Source: CAZRCG01 sp964598565 (GTDB lineage Bacteria > Bdellovibrionota > UBA2394). Taken from it: 64,000 bases of DNA. The DNA is taken from contig CAZRCG010000007.1 of NCBI GenBank assembly GCA_964598565.1, positions 67,354 to 131,353 of the forward strand, given 5' to 3'. Below, in pieces: positions 41,923 to 51,395 of this stretch (its first letter is position 1; each line of letters begins with the position of its first letter). The position numbers and the translations under genes were made by a program. Below the pieces are notes generated by a model, which was not told the origin of the DNA, made no database searches, and was given only the letters and a program-made list of their open reading frames with translations.

Positions 41923-43203
41923 GTGGCAATGGATCCCATATTAGTGCTATCAGGAGCCTCGTCTTCTTCGAAAATGGACCGAAAAGGGGTTTTCGAAGGT
42001 GAGGGTAAGCAGAAAGCAGCGTTTGAGAATATTTTGAACGATCAAAATGATCTCAAAGAACCATTTTCTGTTTCATCTAAACCTAAAGATGACTCTATCT
42101 CAGATGGACGCAAGTTCGTCGAGACTTCAGACGACGCGGGCAATCGAAGTGCCTTAGTTACTCATGAGGAGGTAGATGTGTCTGAAGAGGTGAATTTGGA
42201 AGAGCTACCCATGGTGGCTGTCGTGGGGATTCCCACTCAGCTTACTGCGGAGCCCCTGCCGACTTTGCCTCGTTCAATCGAAGAGCCCTCGACTATAGCA
42301 AGCGCAGAGGGATTGATCACGGATGATCAGACTGGGGAGGCTTTGACATCAAAGCTGACGCAGTTGTTACAGGACGTTTCTCTACAAGAAGATGGGGCCT
42401 CGGATGGGCCTATTCAACAGAATAATACTATAAGTCAGGAAGGGCTAGAGAGTCTTCTTCGTGAAGAGCCTCGACTAGTAGCTTCAATCAATCAACTATC
42501 TTTAGCTCCCAAAAATCAAGAGCTACAGAAAATGACAGACAAACTTCTCACGGAGGAATCCACAGTTCAACAGGAGGAAGGCTTGAGCGAGAGTCTCTTA
42601 GAAGAGATAACGACTCTTTCGAAGCCCGTCAAAATGATGGACGATGGTATGCCCGAAGTGCTGGAGAAACCCATACCCTTCAAACAGATGGTAGACAGCC
42701 TTTGGATTCATCAGAATCTAAAAGTTGAGGTGCCTCTGATTGAAACGGACTCACTTACAACCACGACGGCTAGATTTTCAGAAACTGCGGCTGTTCGAAA
42801 TTTCGTGGATGATATTCGTCCTTTGATTGAACAGGTCAGAGCGACGAAGCTCGGCGGCGAAATGGTGGTGAGTATGAAGCCGTTAGAGCTCGGCAAGGTC
42901 CGTGTTGAGTTGCAGGTCGATAAAGGAGAGGTGCGAGCCACTCTTTTTGCTGAACGAAGCGAGACGCGAGAATTGCTTCAGTCACGATTTGGAGAGCTCA
43001 AGAGTCATCTTTTGTCTGTAGGTTTGAAATTAGAAGAAGTGAGCGTAAAAGAAATGCCTGGAAGCTTTTCTCAGCGCGAATTCAGTTCACAGCAGGAGCG
43101 TCATTCGAAGCATAGTCATTCTGAGAATCCTCGACGAGAGGCCTCACGTGACCCTAAAGAGTTTGACGATGCCTGGATGGCAGAAGGAAGGATGATCGCA
43201 TGA
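41923..43203 (+). CDS. fliK: flagellar hook-length control protein FliK
   Basis: About 426 residues from GTG 41923, five bases after AAGGAGG; GTG 41917 and ATG 41929 are alternatives. The first 280 residues are low-complexity and acidic, as expected for the secreted ruler part. The C-terminal Flg_hook domain (TKLGGEMVVSMKPLELGKVRVELQVDKGEVRATLFAE) is well conserved, with the L-x-P-x-x-L-G-x-V-x-V pattern. It is followed by a His/Ser/Arg-rich tail. FliK switches export from hook to filament substrates. Confidence 0.88.
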   Translation: MAMDPILVLSGASSSSKMDRKGVFEGEGKQKAAFENILNDQNDLKEPFSVSSKPKDDSISDGRKFVETSDDAGNRSALVTHEEVDVSEEVNLEELPMVAVVGIPTQLTAEPLPTLPRSIEEPSTIASAEGLITDDQTGEALTSKLTQLLQDVSLQEDGASDGPIQQNNTISQEGLESLLREEPRLVASINQLSLAPKNQELQKMTDKLLTEESTVQQEEGLSESLLEEITTLSKPVKMMDDGMPEVLEKPIPFKQMVDSLWIHQNLKVEVPLIETDSLTTTTARFSETAAVRNFVDDIRPLIEQVRATKLGGEMVVSMKPLELGKVRVELQVDKGEVRATLFAERSETRELLQSRFGELKSHLLSVGLKLEEVSVKEMPGSFSQREFSSQQERHSKHSHSENPRREASRDPKEFDDAWMAEGRMIA

Positions 43204-43868
43204 ATACCGATGTCATAAGTTTGCAAAATGCCACTGGAATGAGTGTCGACCCCAAGGCAGCTCCGAGCAAAGACTTGGGCAAGAATGAATTCTTACGACT
43301 TCTCATGACTCAGTTGTCCCAACAAGATCCTTTGAATCCAACGGATTCGACAGAATTTGTATCACAACTGAGCCAGTTCACTCAGGTAGAAGGAATTTTC
43401 AACTTGAGTTCGAAGCTGGACGAATTGGTGAAGCTGACGGGTGCCAATAACTCAGCTATTGCAGTTTCGCTCCTAGGAAAAGAGGTACGAGTTTCTGGCA
43501 ATGCCATTAAAGGTAATGCTGATGTATACTTTGATCTTCCTAGAGCTGCTGATAAGGCTGTGTTGACGGTGCGAGATAAGTCAGGAGATATCGTAAAAGT
43601 AATGGATACGATTCCGCGTTCTCCTGGACTTCATCGAGTGACCTTGGAGGGTTTACAAGATGGAGAATATAGCTTTGTGGTGGAAGCACAAGATGTTCAA
43701 GGCGAAGAGATTCAAGCGTCTCTGTCTCATGCAGAAAAAGTAAATGGAGTAAGCTATGCAGGCTCCGTTCCTGTTCTATTGATGGAATCAGGTAAGCAAA
43801 TGAATGCCACCGATGTGATTGAGATACGTGAACCTAAGTCGATGACTTCGGGAGAGAATCATGGATGA
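43200..43868 (+). CDS. flgD: flagellar hook-capping protein FlgD
   Basis: 222 residues. The N-terminal conserved block KNEFLRLLMTQLSQQDPLNPTDSTEFVSQLSQFTQVEG is the FlgD signature. A Tudor/FnIII-like core follows (VSLLGKEVRVSGNAI and GLHRVTLEGLQDGEYSFVVEAQD). It caps the growing hook during FlgE assembly. It overlaps fliK by four bases and the next small gene by eight. Confidence 0.95.
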   Translation: MNTDVISLQNATGMSVDPKAAPSKDLGKNEFLRLLMTQLSQQDPLNPTDSTEFVSQLSQFTQVEGIFNLSSKLDELVKLTGANNSAIAVSLLGKEVRVSGNAIKGNADVYFDLPRAADKAVLTVRDKSGDIVKVMDTIPRSPGLHRVTLEGLQDGEYSFVVEAQDVQGEEIQASLSHAEKVNGVSYAGSVPVLLMESGKQMNATDVIEIREPKSMTSGENHG

Positions 43869-44241
43869 GATTCAGCGCTCGCTTTTAATGTCGAAGATTC
43901 AGAGGATTGAGCCATCGGTTCGACCTCAAGAGTCGACACGAGAGAAGGCGTCTTCGGTTGATTTTGAGAGTTTGCTTGAGAAGGAATCACTTCAGATTTC
44001 TAAGCATGCTGAGAAGCGTTTGGTTCATAGAAATATTGAGCTATCGGAATCGTTGAAGGGAAAATTGACAGAAGCGTTGGGATCGTTAGAGAAGAAGGGC
44101 GCGAGAGACTCGCTCGTTCTATCAGATGATCACGCTTTCATTGTGAATGTTCCATCACGAACGCTCGTTACGGCGTTGCAGAAAGATGAAATGAAAGACC
44201 ATATTTTTACCAATATCGATTCGACGTTGATTTTAAGATAG
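43861..44241 (+). CDS. small flagellar operon protein (TIGR02530/DUF3766 type)
   Basis: 126 residues. The C-terminal part, SKHAEKRLVHRNIELSESLKGKLTEAL then GARDSLVLSDDHAFIVNVPSRTLVTAL and HIFTNIDSTLIL, matches the conserved family of small proteins encoded between flgD and flgE in many bacteria, including Bacillus. The biochemical function is not established; its fixed place suggests an assembly role in hook formation. It overlaps flgD by eight bases. Confidence 0.85.
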   Translation: MDEIQRSLLMSKIQRIEPSVRPQESTREKASSVDFESLLEKESLQISKHAEKRLVHRNIELSESLKGKLTEALGSLEKKGARDSLVLSDDHAFIVNVPSRTLVTALQKDEMKDHIFTNIDSTLILR

Positions 44242-44333
44242 TCACGCGAATTTTAACAATTAGAGGCCTCGGACCCGCAAGGGAAAGGCTTCTCAGATAA
44301 GGCTTTCATAAGAGAGCCTTAGAGGGAGGAAAC

Positions 44334-45713
44334 ATGTCAGTTGTAGCAGCCCTATTTTCGGGCATTTCAGGAATTGTAGCGAACGGTTCAGCACTTGCCG
44401 TCGCGGGTGATAATATTTCAAATATGAGTACGCCAGGGTTTAAAAGCTCGGTGGCGGTATTCGAAAGCGCGCTCAGTCAGCGTATCGGAAACGCTGAAAT
44501 TGGTTTGGGAGGTCGCCTTGCAGGAACCACCGCCAATTTCTCTCAAGGGGGATTTCAGAATTCCACGCGAGCCACAGACTTAGCGATTCAAGGTAGTGGC
44601 TTTTTTATCGTAGATTCCGAAGCCGGAACTCGATTTTATACCCGAGCTGGTATTTTTGAGAGAAACAGCGACGGAAATCTGGTGACATCTGCTGGCAAAC
44701 TCTTGCTTCAAGGCTATTCTATCGATGATACCGGGGCAACGTCTGGAACCTTGGACTCCGTCAATTTAGCTAATGTCACGTCATCACCTGAAGCGACCAG
44801 CGAAATTAAACTTTCGCTCAATCTGGATGCGGGTTCTGAGATTCTAGCAGGATCTCTCGATGGCAGCAGTTTTTCTGCAGCAGAAGCCTCATCTAACTTT
44901 AATGTGACAACCACTGTTTATGATTCATTAGGGAACGCTCGTACGGTGGTGACTTACTTTAGGCATACGGCATCGAATGAGTGGACTTATCATGTACTCA
45001 CATCTCTGGACAATTTAAGTAACGGCAATGATACCAGCGTGAACGGAGATGGGACGGGCATTCTTACCGCAGGAACCATCACATACAATAGTGATGGCTC
45101 ATTGAATACGGCCGCATCGTCGGTGGCTCTTCATACGTTGCATTCGGCAGCCGGTGTAGCGACTTCGGTAGAACCCGGGGAACAGATTAATCCTGCCTCC
45201 GCGAGCCCTCAAAATCTAATTCAATGGGCTGATGGGGCCACCGCAGAAACAATAATGACTATAGACTTTGGTCAGGTGGCGGGTACCGATGCTGTGTCGA
45301 CTCAGTATTCGTCTGCGTCGATTGGACGCAAGGTAGAGCAAGATGGTCGTTCGGTCGGTGATCTCCAATCGATTGCGGTAACCTCGGATGGAAAAATTGC
45401 CGGTGTTTTTTCGAACGGTATTACAAGAGATATCTTTAAGCTGCCTTTAGCTAGTTTCGCAAACGAAGAGGGTTTGTCTCGCGCGGGATCTAACCTGTAT
45501 TCGGAATCTACCGATAGCGGGCTGGCGCAACTTGGGGATGCTCAGACAGCGGGTAGGGGCGAAGTGCGATCGTTCTCCATTGAGCAAAGCAATACCGACT
45601 TAGCCGCGGAGTTTGTGAAAGTGATTACCTTTCAGCGAGCTTTTCAAGCCTCGTCTCGAACGGTTTCAACCGCGGCAGAGCTCTTGCAAGATCTCGTTAA
45701 TATTGGTCGATAA
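44334..45713 (+). CDS. flgE: flagellar hook protein FlgE
   Basis: 459 residues. The N-terminal D0 helix includes SVVAALFSGISGIVANGSAL and DNISNMSTPGFKSSVAVFESAL. The rod/hook motif DLAIQGSGFFIV is near residue 85. The C-terminal helix includes GEVRSFSIEQSNTDLAAEFVKVITFQRAFQASSRTV. The middle is the variable surface domain. It builds the hook. The 92-base gap upstream holds an imperfect hairpin (AAGGCTTCTC with GAGAGCCTT) and a GAGGGAGG ribosome-binding site. A strong terminator follows, so it is the last gene of the long operon. Confidence 0.96.
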   Translation: MSVVAALFSGISGIVANGSALAVAGDNISNMSTPGFKSSVAVFESALSQRIGNAEIGLGGRLAGTTANFSQGGFQNSTRATDLAIQGSGFFIVDSEAGTRFYTRAGIFERNSDGNLVTSAGKLLLQGYSIDDTGATSGTLDSVNLANVTSSPEATSEIKLSLNLDAGSEILAGSLDGSSFSAAEASSNFNVTTTVYDSLGNARTVVTYFRHTASNEWTYHVLTSLDNLSNGNDTSVNGDGTGILTAGTITYNSDGSLNTAASSVALHTLHSAAGVATSVEPGEQINPASASPQNLIQWADGATAETIMTIDFGQVAGTDAVSTQYSSASIGRKVEQDGRSVGDLQSIAVTSDGKIAGVFSNGITRDIFKLPLASFANEEGLSRAGSNLYSESTDSGLAQLGDAQTAGRGEVRSFSIEQSNTDLAAEFVKVITFQRAFQASSRTVSTAAELLQDLVNIGR

Positions 45714-45761
45714 TAGCAGTCGTTAATGACGATTGATATTGGACGAATATTACTCTTTACC

Positions 45762-45802
45762 GTTAGGTCCGACAAATCACTGTCGGACCTAACATTTTCT
45801 TT
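45762..45802 (+). terminator. terminator closing the flagellar operon
   Basis: A perfect 13-base stem, GTTAGGTCCGACA at 45762-45774 and TGTCGGACCTAAC at 45781-45793, with a six-base loop, is followed by ATTTTCTTT. This is a textbook rho-independent terminator 48 bases after the flgE stop. Confidence 0.92.
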
Positions 45803-45826
45803 GAGGCAATCTCGCTTCCACGTAGA

Positions 45827-46750
45827 ATGATCGAAGTGTTTGATACGACGAGGCAAATTTCGGCTGATTATAACGCGGCGCATTGTTTTTTTGAAGGTCT
45901 TTTACGGGAGCCTGATCAGTGCCGTCTCGAGAAAGAGTATCCGCTCGTTTTTTCGCCTCAGCGCATGGATCAGCTTTTATTGCTAGAGCGAGAGGGAGAT
46001 ATTAAGGCCGGCTTGGCTACTTTGCCACGACTTATTCAAGCAACGCCTGATCTTCAATTGAGAGCTCTGTTCGTGGGGTCAGTCGTGACAAATCCAGAAG
46101 CACGTCGTCAAGGATTTCAAAGGCAGCTTTTTGAATTATTGGAAGAGCGTGCTCAAGAAGATGTCTATGACCTTATTATTTTGTGGAGTAATCAGATCGA
46201 ATTTTACCAGAAGCTAGGATTTGTTTTAGGAGGTCTTCAGGCATCGTGGTTTGTGGAACATAAAAGTGCGTTTGGTAGTCATGGCCATTCTGCCAAAGTG
46301 GGACAATCGTCGGATGTCACTTTGACAGAGAAGCATTTTCAATCGTTCATGGATAAGAGATTTTGTGTTAAGCGAACATTTGAAGAGCAGCGCTTACTAT
46401 GGAAAATTCCTCGAATGAAGATCGCCTATACCGAGAAAGCGTATGCTCTTCTTGGAAAGGGTGAAGATTTTCAAGGTGTTTGTCATGAGTGGGCAGGCCC
46501 GTCGGGGGAGGTCCTCGATTGTCTAAGAGCACTCTGCGAGAGTGAGGAGAGTTTTCGAGTCTTGTCGCCGGGAGTTATTCATTCGGCGGATGAAATGGCG
46601 GTCGTTGCTGAGTTAGAAAAGGGCTGTGTCGATCATCGCCTGGAGTATCTTGGATTGATAAAAGTAGTGTCAGATCGTATCGCTATTTCTGGCTTTGATC
46701 CTGAGAGTTTGAAGTATCCTTTTTTTATTTGGGGTTTGGATTCGATATGA
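45827..46750 (+). CDS. GNAT-family N-acetyltransferase, motility-linked by position
   Basis: 307 residues. The N-terminal 150 residues carry the GNAT core: the acetyl-CoA loop in FVGSVVTNPEARRQGFQRQLFELLEE, then IILWSNQIEFYQKLGFVLGG. The C-terminal half has no domain I recognise. It begins 25 bases after the flgE terminator and its stop overlaps the ATG of a DUF115 motility factor. Coupling to such a gene suggests it may acetylate a sugar or protein in flagellin modification. Substrate unknown. Confidence 0.7.
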   Translation: MIEVFDTTRQISADYNAAHCFFEGLLREPDQCRLEKEYPLVFSPQRMDQLLLLEREGDIKAGLATLPRLIQATPDLQLRALFVGSVVTNPEARRQGFQRQLFELLEERAQEDVYDLIILWSNQIEFYQKLGFVLGGLQASWFVEHKSAFGSHGHSAKVGQSSDVTLTEKHFQSFMDKRFCVKRTFEEQRLLWKIPRMKIAYTEKAYALLGKGEDFQGVCHEWAGPSGEVLDCLRALCESEESFRVLSPGVIHSADEMAVVAELEKGCVDHRLEYLGLIKVVSDRIAISGFDPESLKYPFFIWGLDSI

Positions 46751-48492
46751 AGGGGCCCTTCGAGCGTCTCGAATCCAAGGGGTCTCACTACTTGCTTCAC
46801 GAAGGTCATATTATTGATTCGGATGAGCCGGACTATTTTAAGAAGGCTTATGAAAGACGCGCATCAGATCTTAAGTTTCCTAAGGTCCTCATTTTTTTTG
46901 GCCCACGCATGGGCTATGAACTAGAGAAGATTCTTAAATCCGAAAAGGAGATTTCGTTTATACTTTTGTTGGATTATTCTGCGGAGCTTTTACGTGAAAC
47001 CTTAGATAGTGAATCGATGCGAGTCTTGTTGGCGCCTTGGCTAAAGGGGGGGCGTCTATCGAGTCGTGTAGTGCAGAACGCTGATGAGGCTTTCAACGTA
47101 TTTTATGAGTGGCTGCGCATTCCTCAAAGAGCCTTTGCCATGGATGCTGCCTGGATTTTAGTAAATCCTCATACATCAAAATCGCAGTCAAGTTTTGCAG
47201 AGCGTCTGGAGGATGAGTGGAAAGCAGCCACAAAACAGATACGAAGGCATTTTGGGGGGCGAGAAGATTCTCTTTTAGGATTTCATCAGACACTTCAGAA
47301 CCAGACACTTATTGAGTCGTCTCCCGGAGTCCTTTCTTTGAAAGATCAGTTTCGTGGTGTTCCAGCAATCATTGTGTCAACCGGACCCTCTCTTTCAAAG
47401 TCCTTAGAGGTCTTGCGTTTGTTGAAAACCAAGGCACTTCTCATCGCAGCGGATGCCTCGCTTCCTGTGTTAAAGAGGTATGGTTTTGAGCCTCACTTTG
47501 TAGCGACGATCGAGAGGGATCATGTATCCAAGAGATTTTTTGAAGAAGGACCGTTTGAGGCGCAGTTAATTTCTTATGCGTTCATTCCAGGATCGACGAT
47601 CGAGGCATTTGATGGAGCTCGTTGGTTAGCGTATCGAGACTATGGCTACTTTCATTTTATAGAAGAAATACTTCCGCGAGGCATCGTTTCGTCTTCGTCT
47701 TCCGTATCTCATTTTTGCATGAATCTAGCGCTTTATATGGGGTGCAGTGAGGTGGTGTTAGTGGGACAAGATCTTGCCTATGATCCTGAAACGTTTCAGT
47801 CTCATGCGGCGGGAGTACCTTTCAAAGAGTGGACTTACGAGAGTTCTCTCGAGCAAATGAAAGAGCGAGTGAAGGCGGAAGGTCTGGGCGATGTTTTTTT
47901 TGTTCCGGGCAATACATCGGAGCAGGTTCCTACCCATTCTACTTACTTTAGTTTTATGAAAGAGTTTGCATGGCAGGCTTCGCAATCGAAAGTGCCTGTC
48001 ACCAATGCAACTCAGGGCGGCGCTAAAATTCCTGGTTTGGCGTGGAAGGCCTTGCACGATGTTTCGTCGTCTTGGCCTGAGGTGCCTGACCTGAGTGACA
48101 AAGTGAAATCGCTCTATTCAAAGGCGGCAAAGTCAGGTTCGCTTGCCTCTCTAAAAAATCTGATACCATTTTTCAGAGACATACGCGTCAAGCTGGGGGA
48201 AATTCGAGATCTTACGGGCCCACTCCTCAGTTCGGCCATGGTATCTTCCGACAAGTTGGCAGAGGTGGAGCGAGGTTTGCGATTGGCTCAGACAGAGTTG
48301 ATGGCGGATCCTCGATTTGTGGCTTTTGTTATTCAGAATGCGGGAATGGAGTTTTTAGACATTGAGAATTCTCGCTCTCGATTGGAAGCGAAGGGCGCTT
48401 CGGCGATAGAATTATTAAGCGAATCCGATCGCTGGAACTTTTGGATTCAGTCCGTTGCTGAAGCCCTAGAGAACGAGTTGATGAGTATTTAA
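46747..48492 (+). CDS. DUF115 motility accessory factor (flagellin glycosylation family)
   Basis: 581 residues from ATG 46747, which overlaps the acetyltransferase stop. The DUF115 core is clear: GVPAIIVSTGPSLSKSLEVL, LLIAADASLPVLKRYGFEPHF and YMGCSEVVLVGQDLAYD. Family members (Maf proteins) are needed for flagellin glycosylation with nonulosonic acids in Campylobacter, Helicobacter and Aeromonas. No pseudaminic or legionaminic acid synthesis genes are in the window. Adjacent flagellar genes support the role. Confidence 0.82.
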   Translation: MKGPFERLESKGSHYLLHEGHIIDSDEPDYFKKAYERRASDLKFPKVLIFFGPRMGYELEKILKSEKEISFILLLDYSAELLRETLDSESMRVLLAPWLKGGRLSSRVVQNADEAFNVFYEWLRIPQRAFAMDAAWILVNPHTSKSQSSFAERLEDEWKAATKQIRRHFGGREDSLLGFHQTLQNQTLIESSPGVLSLKDQFRGVPAIIVSTGPSLSKSLEVLRLLKTKALLIAADASLPVLKRYGFEPHFVATIERDHVSKRFFEEGPFEAQLISYAFIPGSTIEAFDGARWLAYRDYGYFHFIEEILPRGIVSSSSSVSHFCMNLALYMGCSEVVLVGQDLAYDPETFQSHAAGVPFKEWTYESSLEQMKERVKAEGLGDVFFVPGNTSEQVPTHSTYFSFMKEFAWQASQSKVPVTNATQGGAKIPGLAWKALHDVSSSWPEVPDLSDKVKSLYSKAAKSGSLASLKNLIPFFRDIRVKLGEIRDLTGPLLSSAMVSSDKLAEVERGLRLAQTELMADPRFVAFVIQNAGMEFLDIENSRSRLEAKGASAIELLSESDRWNFWIQSVAEALENELMSI

Positions 48493-48625
48493 GAGAAATT
48501 GGCTCACATGCATCATCCGATGCGGTCAAGCCAAAGTGGGTGATCTTCCCAAAGAGCGATTCAGAGTCGACACTCGTCACCAGCCTTTCGGAGCGTCGAC
48601 GTAAGGCAGCAAAAGGCGACGCGAA

Positions 48626-51352
48626 TCACGGGTAAGTGACGTCGCTTCTGATTTGGCCTATTCTCAGTCGCAGTTGTTTCTCTGTTTCAACCAGAGCAAA
48701 AAATACGGCGCCTATTGCAAATATCAAAATCCCATCTGCCACAGGTATCGACTCAGTTTTGAAGATCGTCTGAAGAGATGGAAGATAAGTGATGGCGAAC
48801 TGGGCTGCCGTAACGGTCATGGCCGTAATCCAAACTACTTTCGTGCCCCGAATAGTGTTCCAGTTAAGAGAGGTTCCATAAATGTTTCGAACGAAAAACA
48901 AGTGAAAAATCTCCATGGATACCATCCCATTGAGAGCCATGGTTCGTGCAAGTTCTAGGCTGTAGCCACGGTCGACAGCATAGAAAAAAATTCCGAAAAC
49001 GCCCGCAAGGAACAAGATCGACACTAGTAGGATATGCCAAACCAAACCGCCTGTAAGAATCGCCTCATCATTCGCTCTGGGAGGTCGAAGCATCGTATTG
49101 CCCTCGGTTGGTTCAAACGCGAGAGCCAGCCCCAATGTGGTGGCCGTGATCAGATTTATCCAGAGAATTTGAATAGGGGTAATCGGTAGGGTCATGCCAA
49201 ATAGCAGAGCTACGATGATGGTCATCGCCTCACCAGCATTGGTCGGCAATGTCCAGCCTATAACTTTCTTAATATTGTCATAGACCGTTCGTCCTTCGCG
49301 AACAGCAGCAGCAATCGATGCAAAATTATCATCTGTGAGAACGATATCAGCCGCTTCTTTGGCAGCTTCACTCCCTTTTCTTCCCATGGCAATTCCAACA
49401 TCCGCTCGTTTCAAAGCAGGAGCATCATTCACTCCGTCGCCTGTCATTGCCACAATCTTTCCATGAGATTGTAATGCCATGACGAGTCTGAGCTTGTGCT
49501 CAGGGCTAGTTCTCGCAAAGATATTAGTGTCTAAAACGACAGCACTTAAACTCACATCGTTCATGGCTTCGATTTCACTTCTCGTTAGTACTCGATCAGC
49601 ATTTTTTAAGCCCACTTGCTTTCCGATGGCAGAGGCTGTTGCTCGATGGTCACCCGTGATCATTTTGACTTGAATTCCAGCCCTCGAACATTCAGCAACC
49701 GCCTCTACAGCTTCGCGCCTAGGAGGATCCATCATTCCCACTAAGCAGACCAAGGTGAGTCCTGCTTGAACATCAGAAAAATTTAGGGACGACTGCTCGA
49801 CGGTTAAAGATTTCATAGCAAATGCGAGGACGCGCTGACCTTGAGTGGCAATACTCTCGACCTTTTCTATCCAGTAAGCTTTATCCAGCGGCGAGTGGCT
49901 GCCGTCGGCACTGCTTTGGTATTGGCACATACTAAGAATTCTCTCTGGAGCTCCTTTCACGACAATAATGCTTTGACCTTCGTTATTCTGATTTAAGGTG
50001 GCCATGAATTGATGCGCAGAATCGAAGGGAAGGCAGTCGATTCGCGGCCACACCGATTTTTCCTTCTTTGGGTCTTGGCCAAGCTTTTTTGCAAGAATGA
50101 GGAGAGCCCCCTCCATCGGATCGCCCTCTACGGTCCAAATGTTATCACGAAAAATTAAGGATGCATCGTTGCAGAGCGAAGCCATGAGTCCAAACTGTTT
50201 CAAAACGGGGTGATCCCCAGCGTTTACAGCGATGTCATTTAGCCGAATCGAACCGCTTGGATCATAACCCGACCCTTCAACTAAAAATTCACAACCTTGG
50301 GTTGTGAGTGATGACACCATCATTTCATTTCGAGTTAAAGTTCCGGTCTTATCCGTGCAGATCACAGATACCGACCCTAATGTTTCGATCGCAGGCAGTC
50401 GGCGGACAATGGCGTGCCGACGCGCCATAGCTTGCACTCCTACAGCAAGAGTAATCGTTAAGACAGCAGGGAGCCCTTCAGGAATGGCGGCTACAGAAAG
50501 GCCAACAACCGCCATGAACATTTCAGTGAACTCGAAATGCCCAACAAAGTATCCGAAGGCTAAGAGTATGCCGGCAACTAGCAGTATAAAAATGCTTAGC
50601 CAGCGAGCAAACGCATCCATCTGGCGTACGAGGGGTGTTGTCAGAGTCTCAACGCAAGAGAGCATTCCACTAATGCGTCCGATTTCGGTGCTTGATCCCG
50701 TCCCAACGACTACTCCTCGGCCATACCCGCTAGTGACCATCGTTCCACTAAATGCCATGCAAAGCCGGTCACCCAAGGCCGCGGCGTGCTGAATGGATTT
50801 CGTGTCTTTCTCCACAGGCACCGACTCGCCCGTTAAGATGGCTTCTTGAATCTTTAGACCAGAGGATTGAATCAAGCGGATGTCGGCCGGCACTTTATCC
50901 CCAGGTTCCAGCAGCACAATATCCCCCGGAACCAAACAATCACTTTCAACGGATGCACGATCTCCTTCGCGAAGGACTGAGGCGCGTCGTGCAAGCATGT
51001 GCCGGATTGCATTCAAAGCCTTTTCAGCTTTGCCCTCTTGAATGAATCCAACGATGGCGTTTGCAACCACCACAGCGAGTATGACAGCGGTATCAATGAA
51101 ATACCCTAGAAAGGCAGTAATCAGGCCAGCGCCCAAGAGTACGTAAATCAGAACATTCTTGAAGTGCAAAATGAATCGTAGAAACGTGCTAGGTTTTGGC
51201 GGTTCCGGTAGTCGATTCGGCCCGAGGAGTCTGAGCCTCTCAAGCGCTTCGGTGTGAGAGATTCCACTCGCGCTTGATTTCAGCTTTGAAACTACAAGCT
51301 CTGCCGACTCTGTGTGCCATGCCGAGTCGAGTTTGAGATACTTTTCGCTCAT
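48626..51352 (-). CDS. P-type IIA cation-transporting ATPase (Ca2+-ATPase-like)
   Basis: 908 residues, full length for a P2A/P2B ATPase. The actuator motif TGES is at 174-177 and the membrane proline-containing PEGL at 291-294. The phosphorylated Asp334 lies in CTDKTGTLTRNEM. KGAPER, then MTGDGVNDAPALKRADVGIAMG and the C-terminal helix bundle with LWINLITATTLGLALAFEP are present. By these motifs it pumps Ca2+ or a similar cation out of the cytoplasm; the exact ion is inferred. Upstream lies a universal stress protein gene on the same strand. Confidence 0.9.
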   Translation of the reverse strand: MSEKYLKLDSAWHTESAELVVSKLKSSASGISHTEALERLRLLGPNRLPEPPKPSTFLRFILHFKNVLIYVLLGAGLITAFLGYFIDTAVILAVVVANAIVGFIQEGKAEKALNAIRHMLARRASVLREGDRASVESDCLVPGDIVLLEPGDKVPADIRLIQSSGLKIQEAILTGESVPVEKDTKSIQHAAALGDRLCMAFSGTMVTSGYGRGVVVGTGSSTEIGRISGMLSCVETLTTPLVRQMDAFARWLSIFILLVAGILLAFGYFVGHFEFTEMFMAVVGLSVAAIPEGLPAVLTITLAVGVQAMARRHAIVRRLPAIETLGSVSVICTDKTGTLTRNEMMVSSLTTQGCEFLVEGSGYDPSGSIRLNDIAVNAGDHPVLKQFGLMASLCNDASLIFRDNIWTVEGDPMEGALLILAKKLGQDPKKEKSVWPRIDCLPFDSAHQFMATLNQNNEGQSIIVVKGAPERILSMCQYQSSADGSHSPLDKAYWIEKVESIATQGQRVLAFAMKSLTVEQSSLNFSDVQAGLTLVCLVGMMDPPRREAVEAVAECSRAGIQVKMITGDHRATASAIGKQVGLKNADRVLTRSEIEAMNDVSLSAVVLDTNIFARTSPEHKLRLVMALQSHGKIVAMTGDGVNDAPALKRADVGIAMGRKGSEAAKEAADIVLTDDNFASIAAAVREGRTVYDNIKKVIGWTLPTNAGEAMTIIVALLFGMTLPITPIQILWINLITATTLGLALAFEPTEGNTMLRPPRANDEAILTGGLVWHILLVSILFLAGVFGIFFYAVDRGYSLELARTMALNGMVSMEIFHLFFVRNIYGTSLNWNTIRGTKVVWITAMTVTAAQFAITYLPSLQTIFKTESIPVADGILIFAIGAVFFALVETEKQLRLRIGQIRSDVTYP

Positions 51353-51395
51353 ACCTTTCTATATATAGGTGAGAAAAGTCGGATGAGTAAGAATT

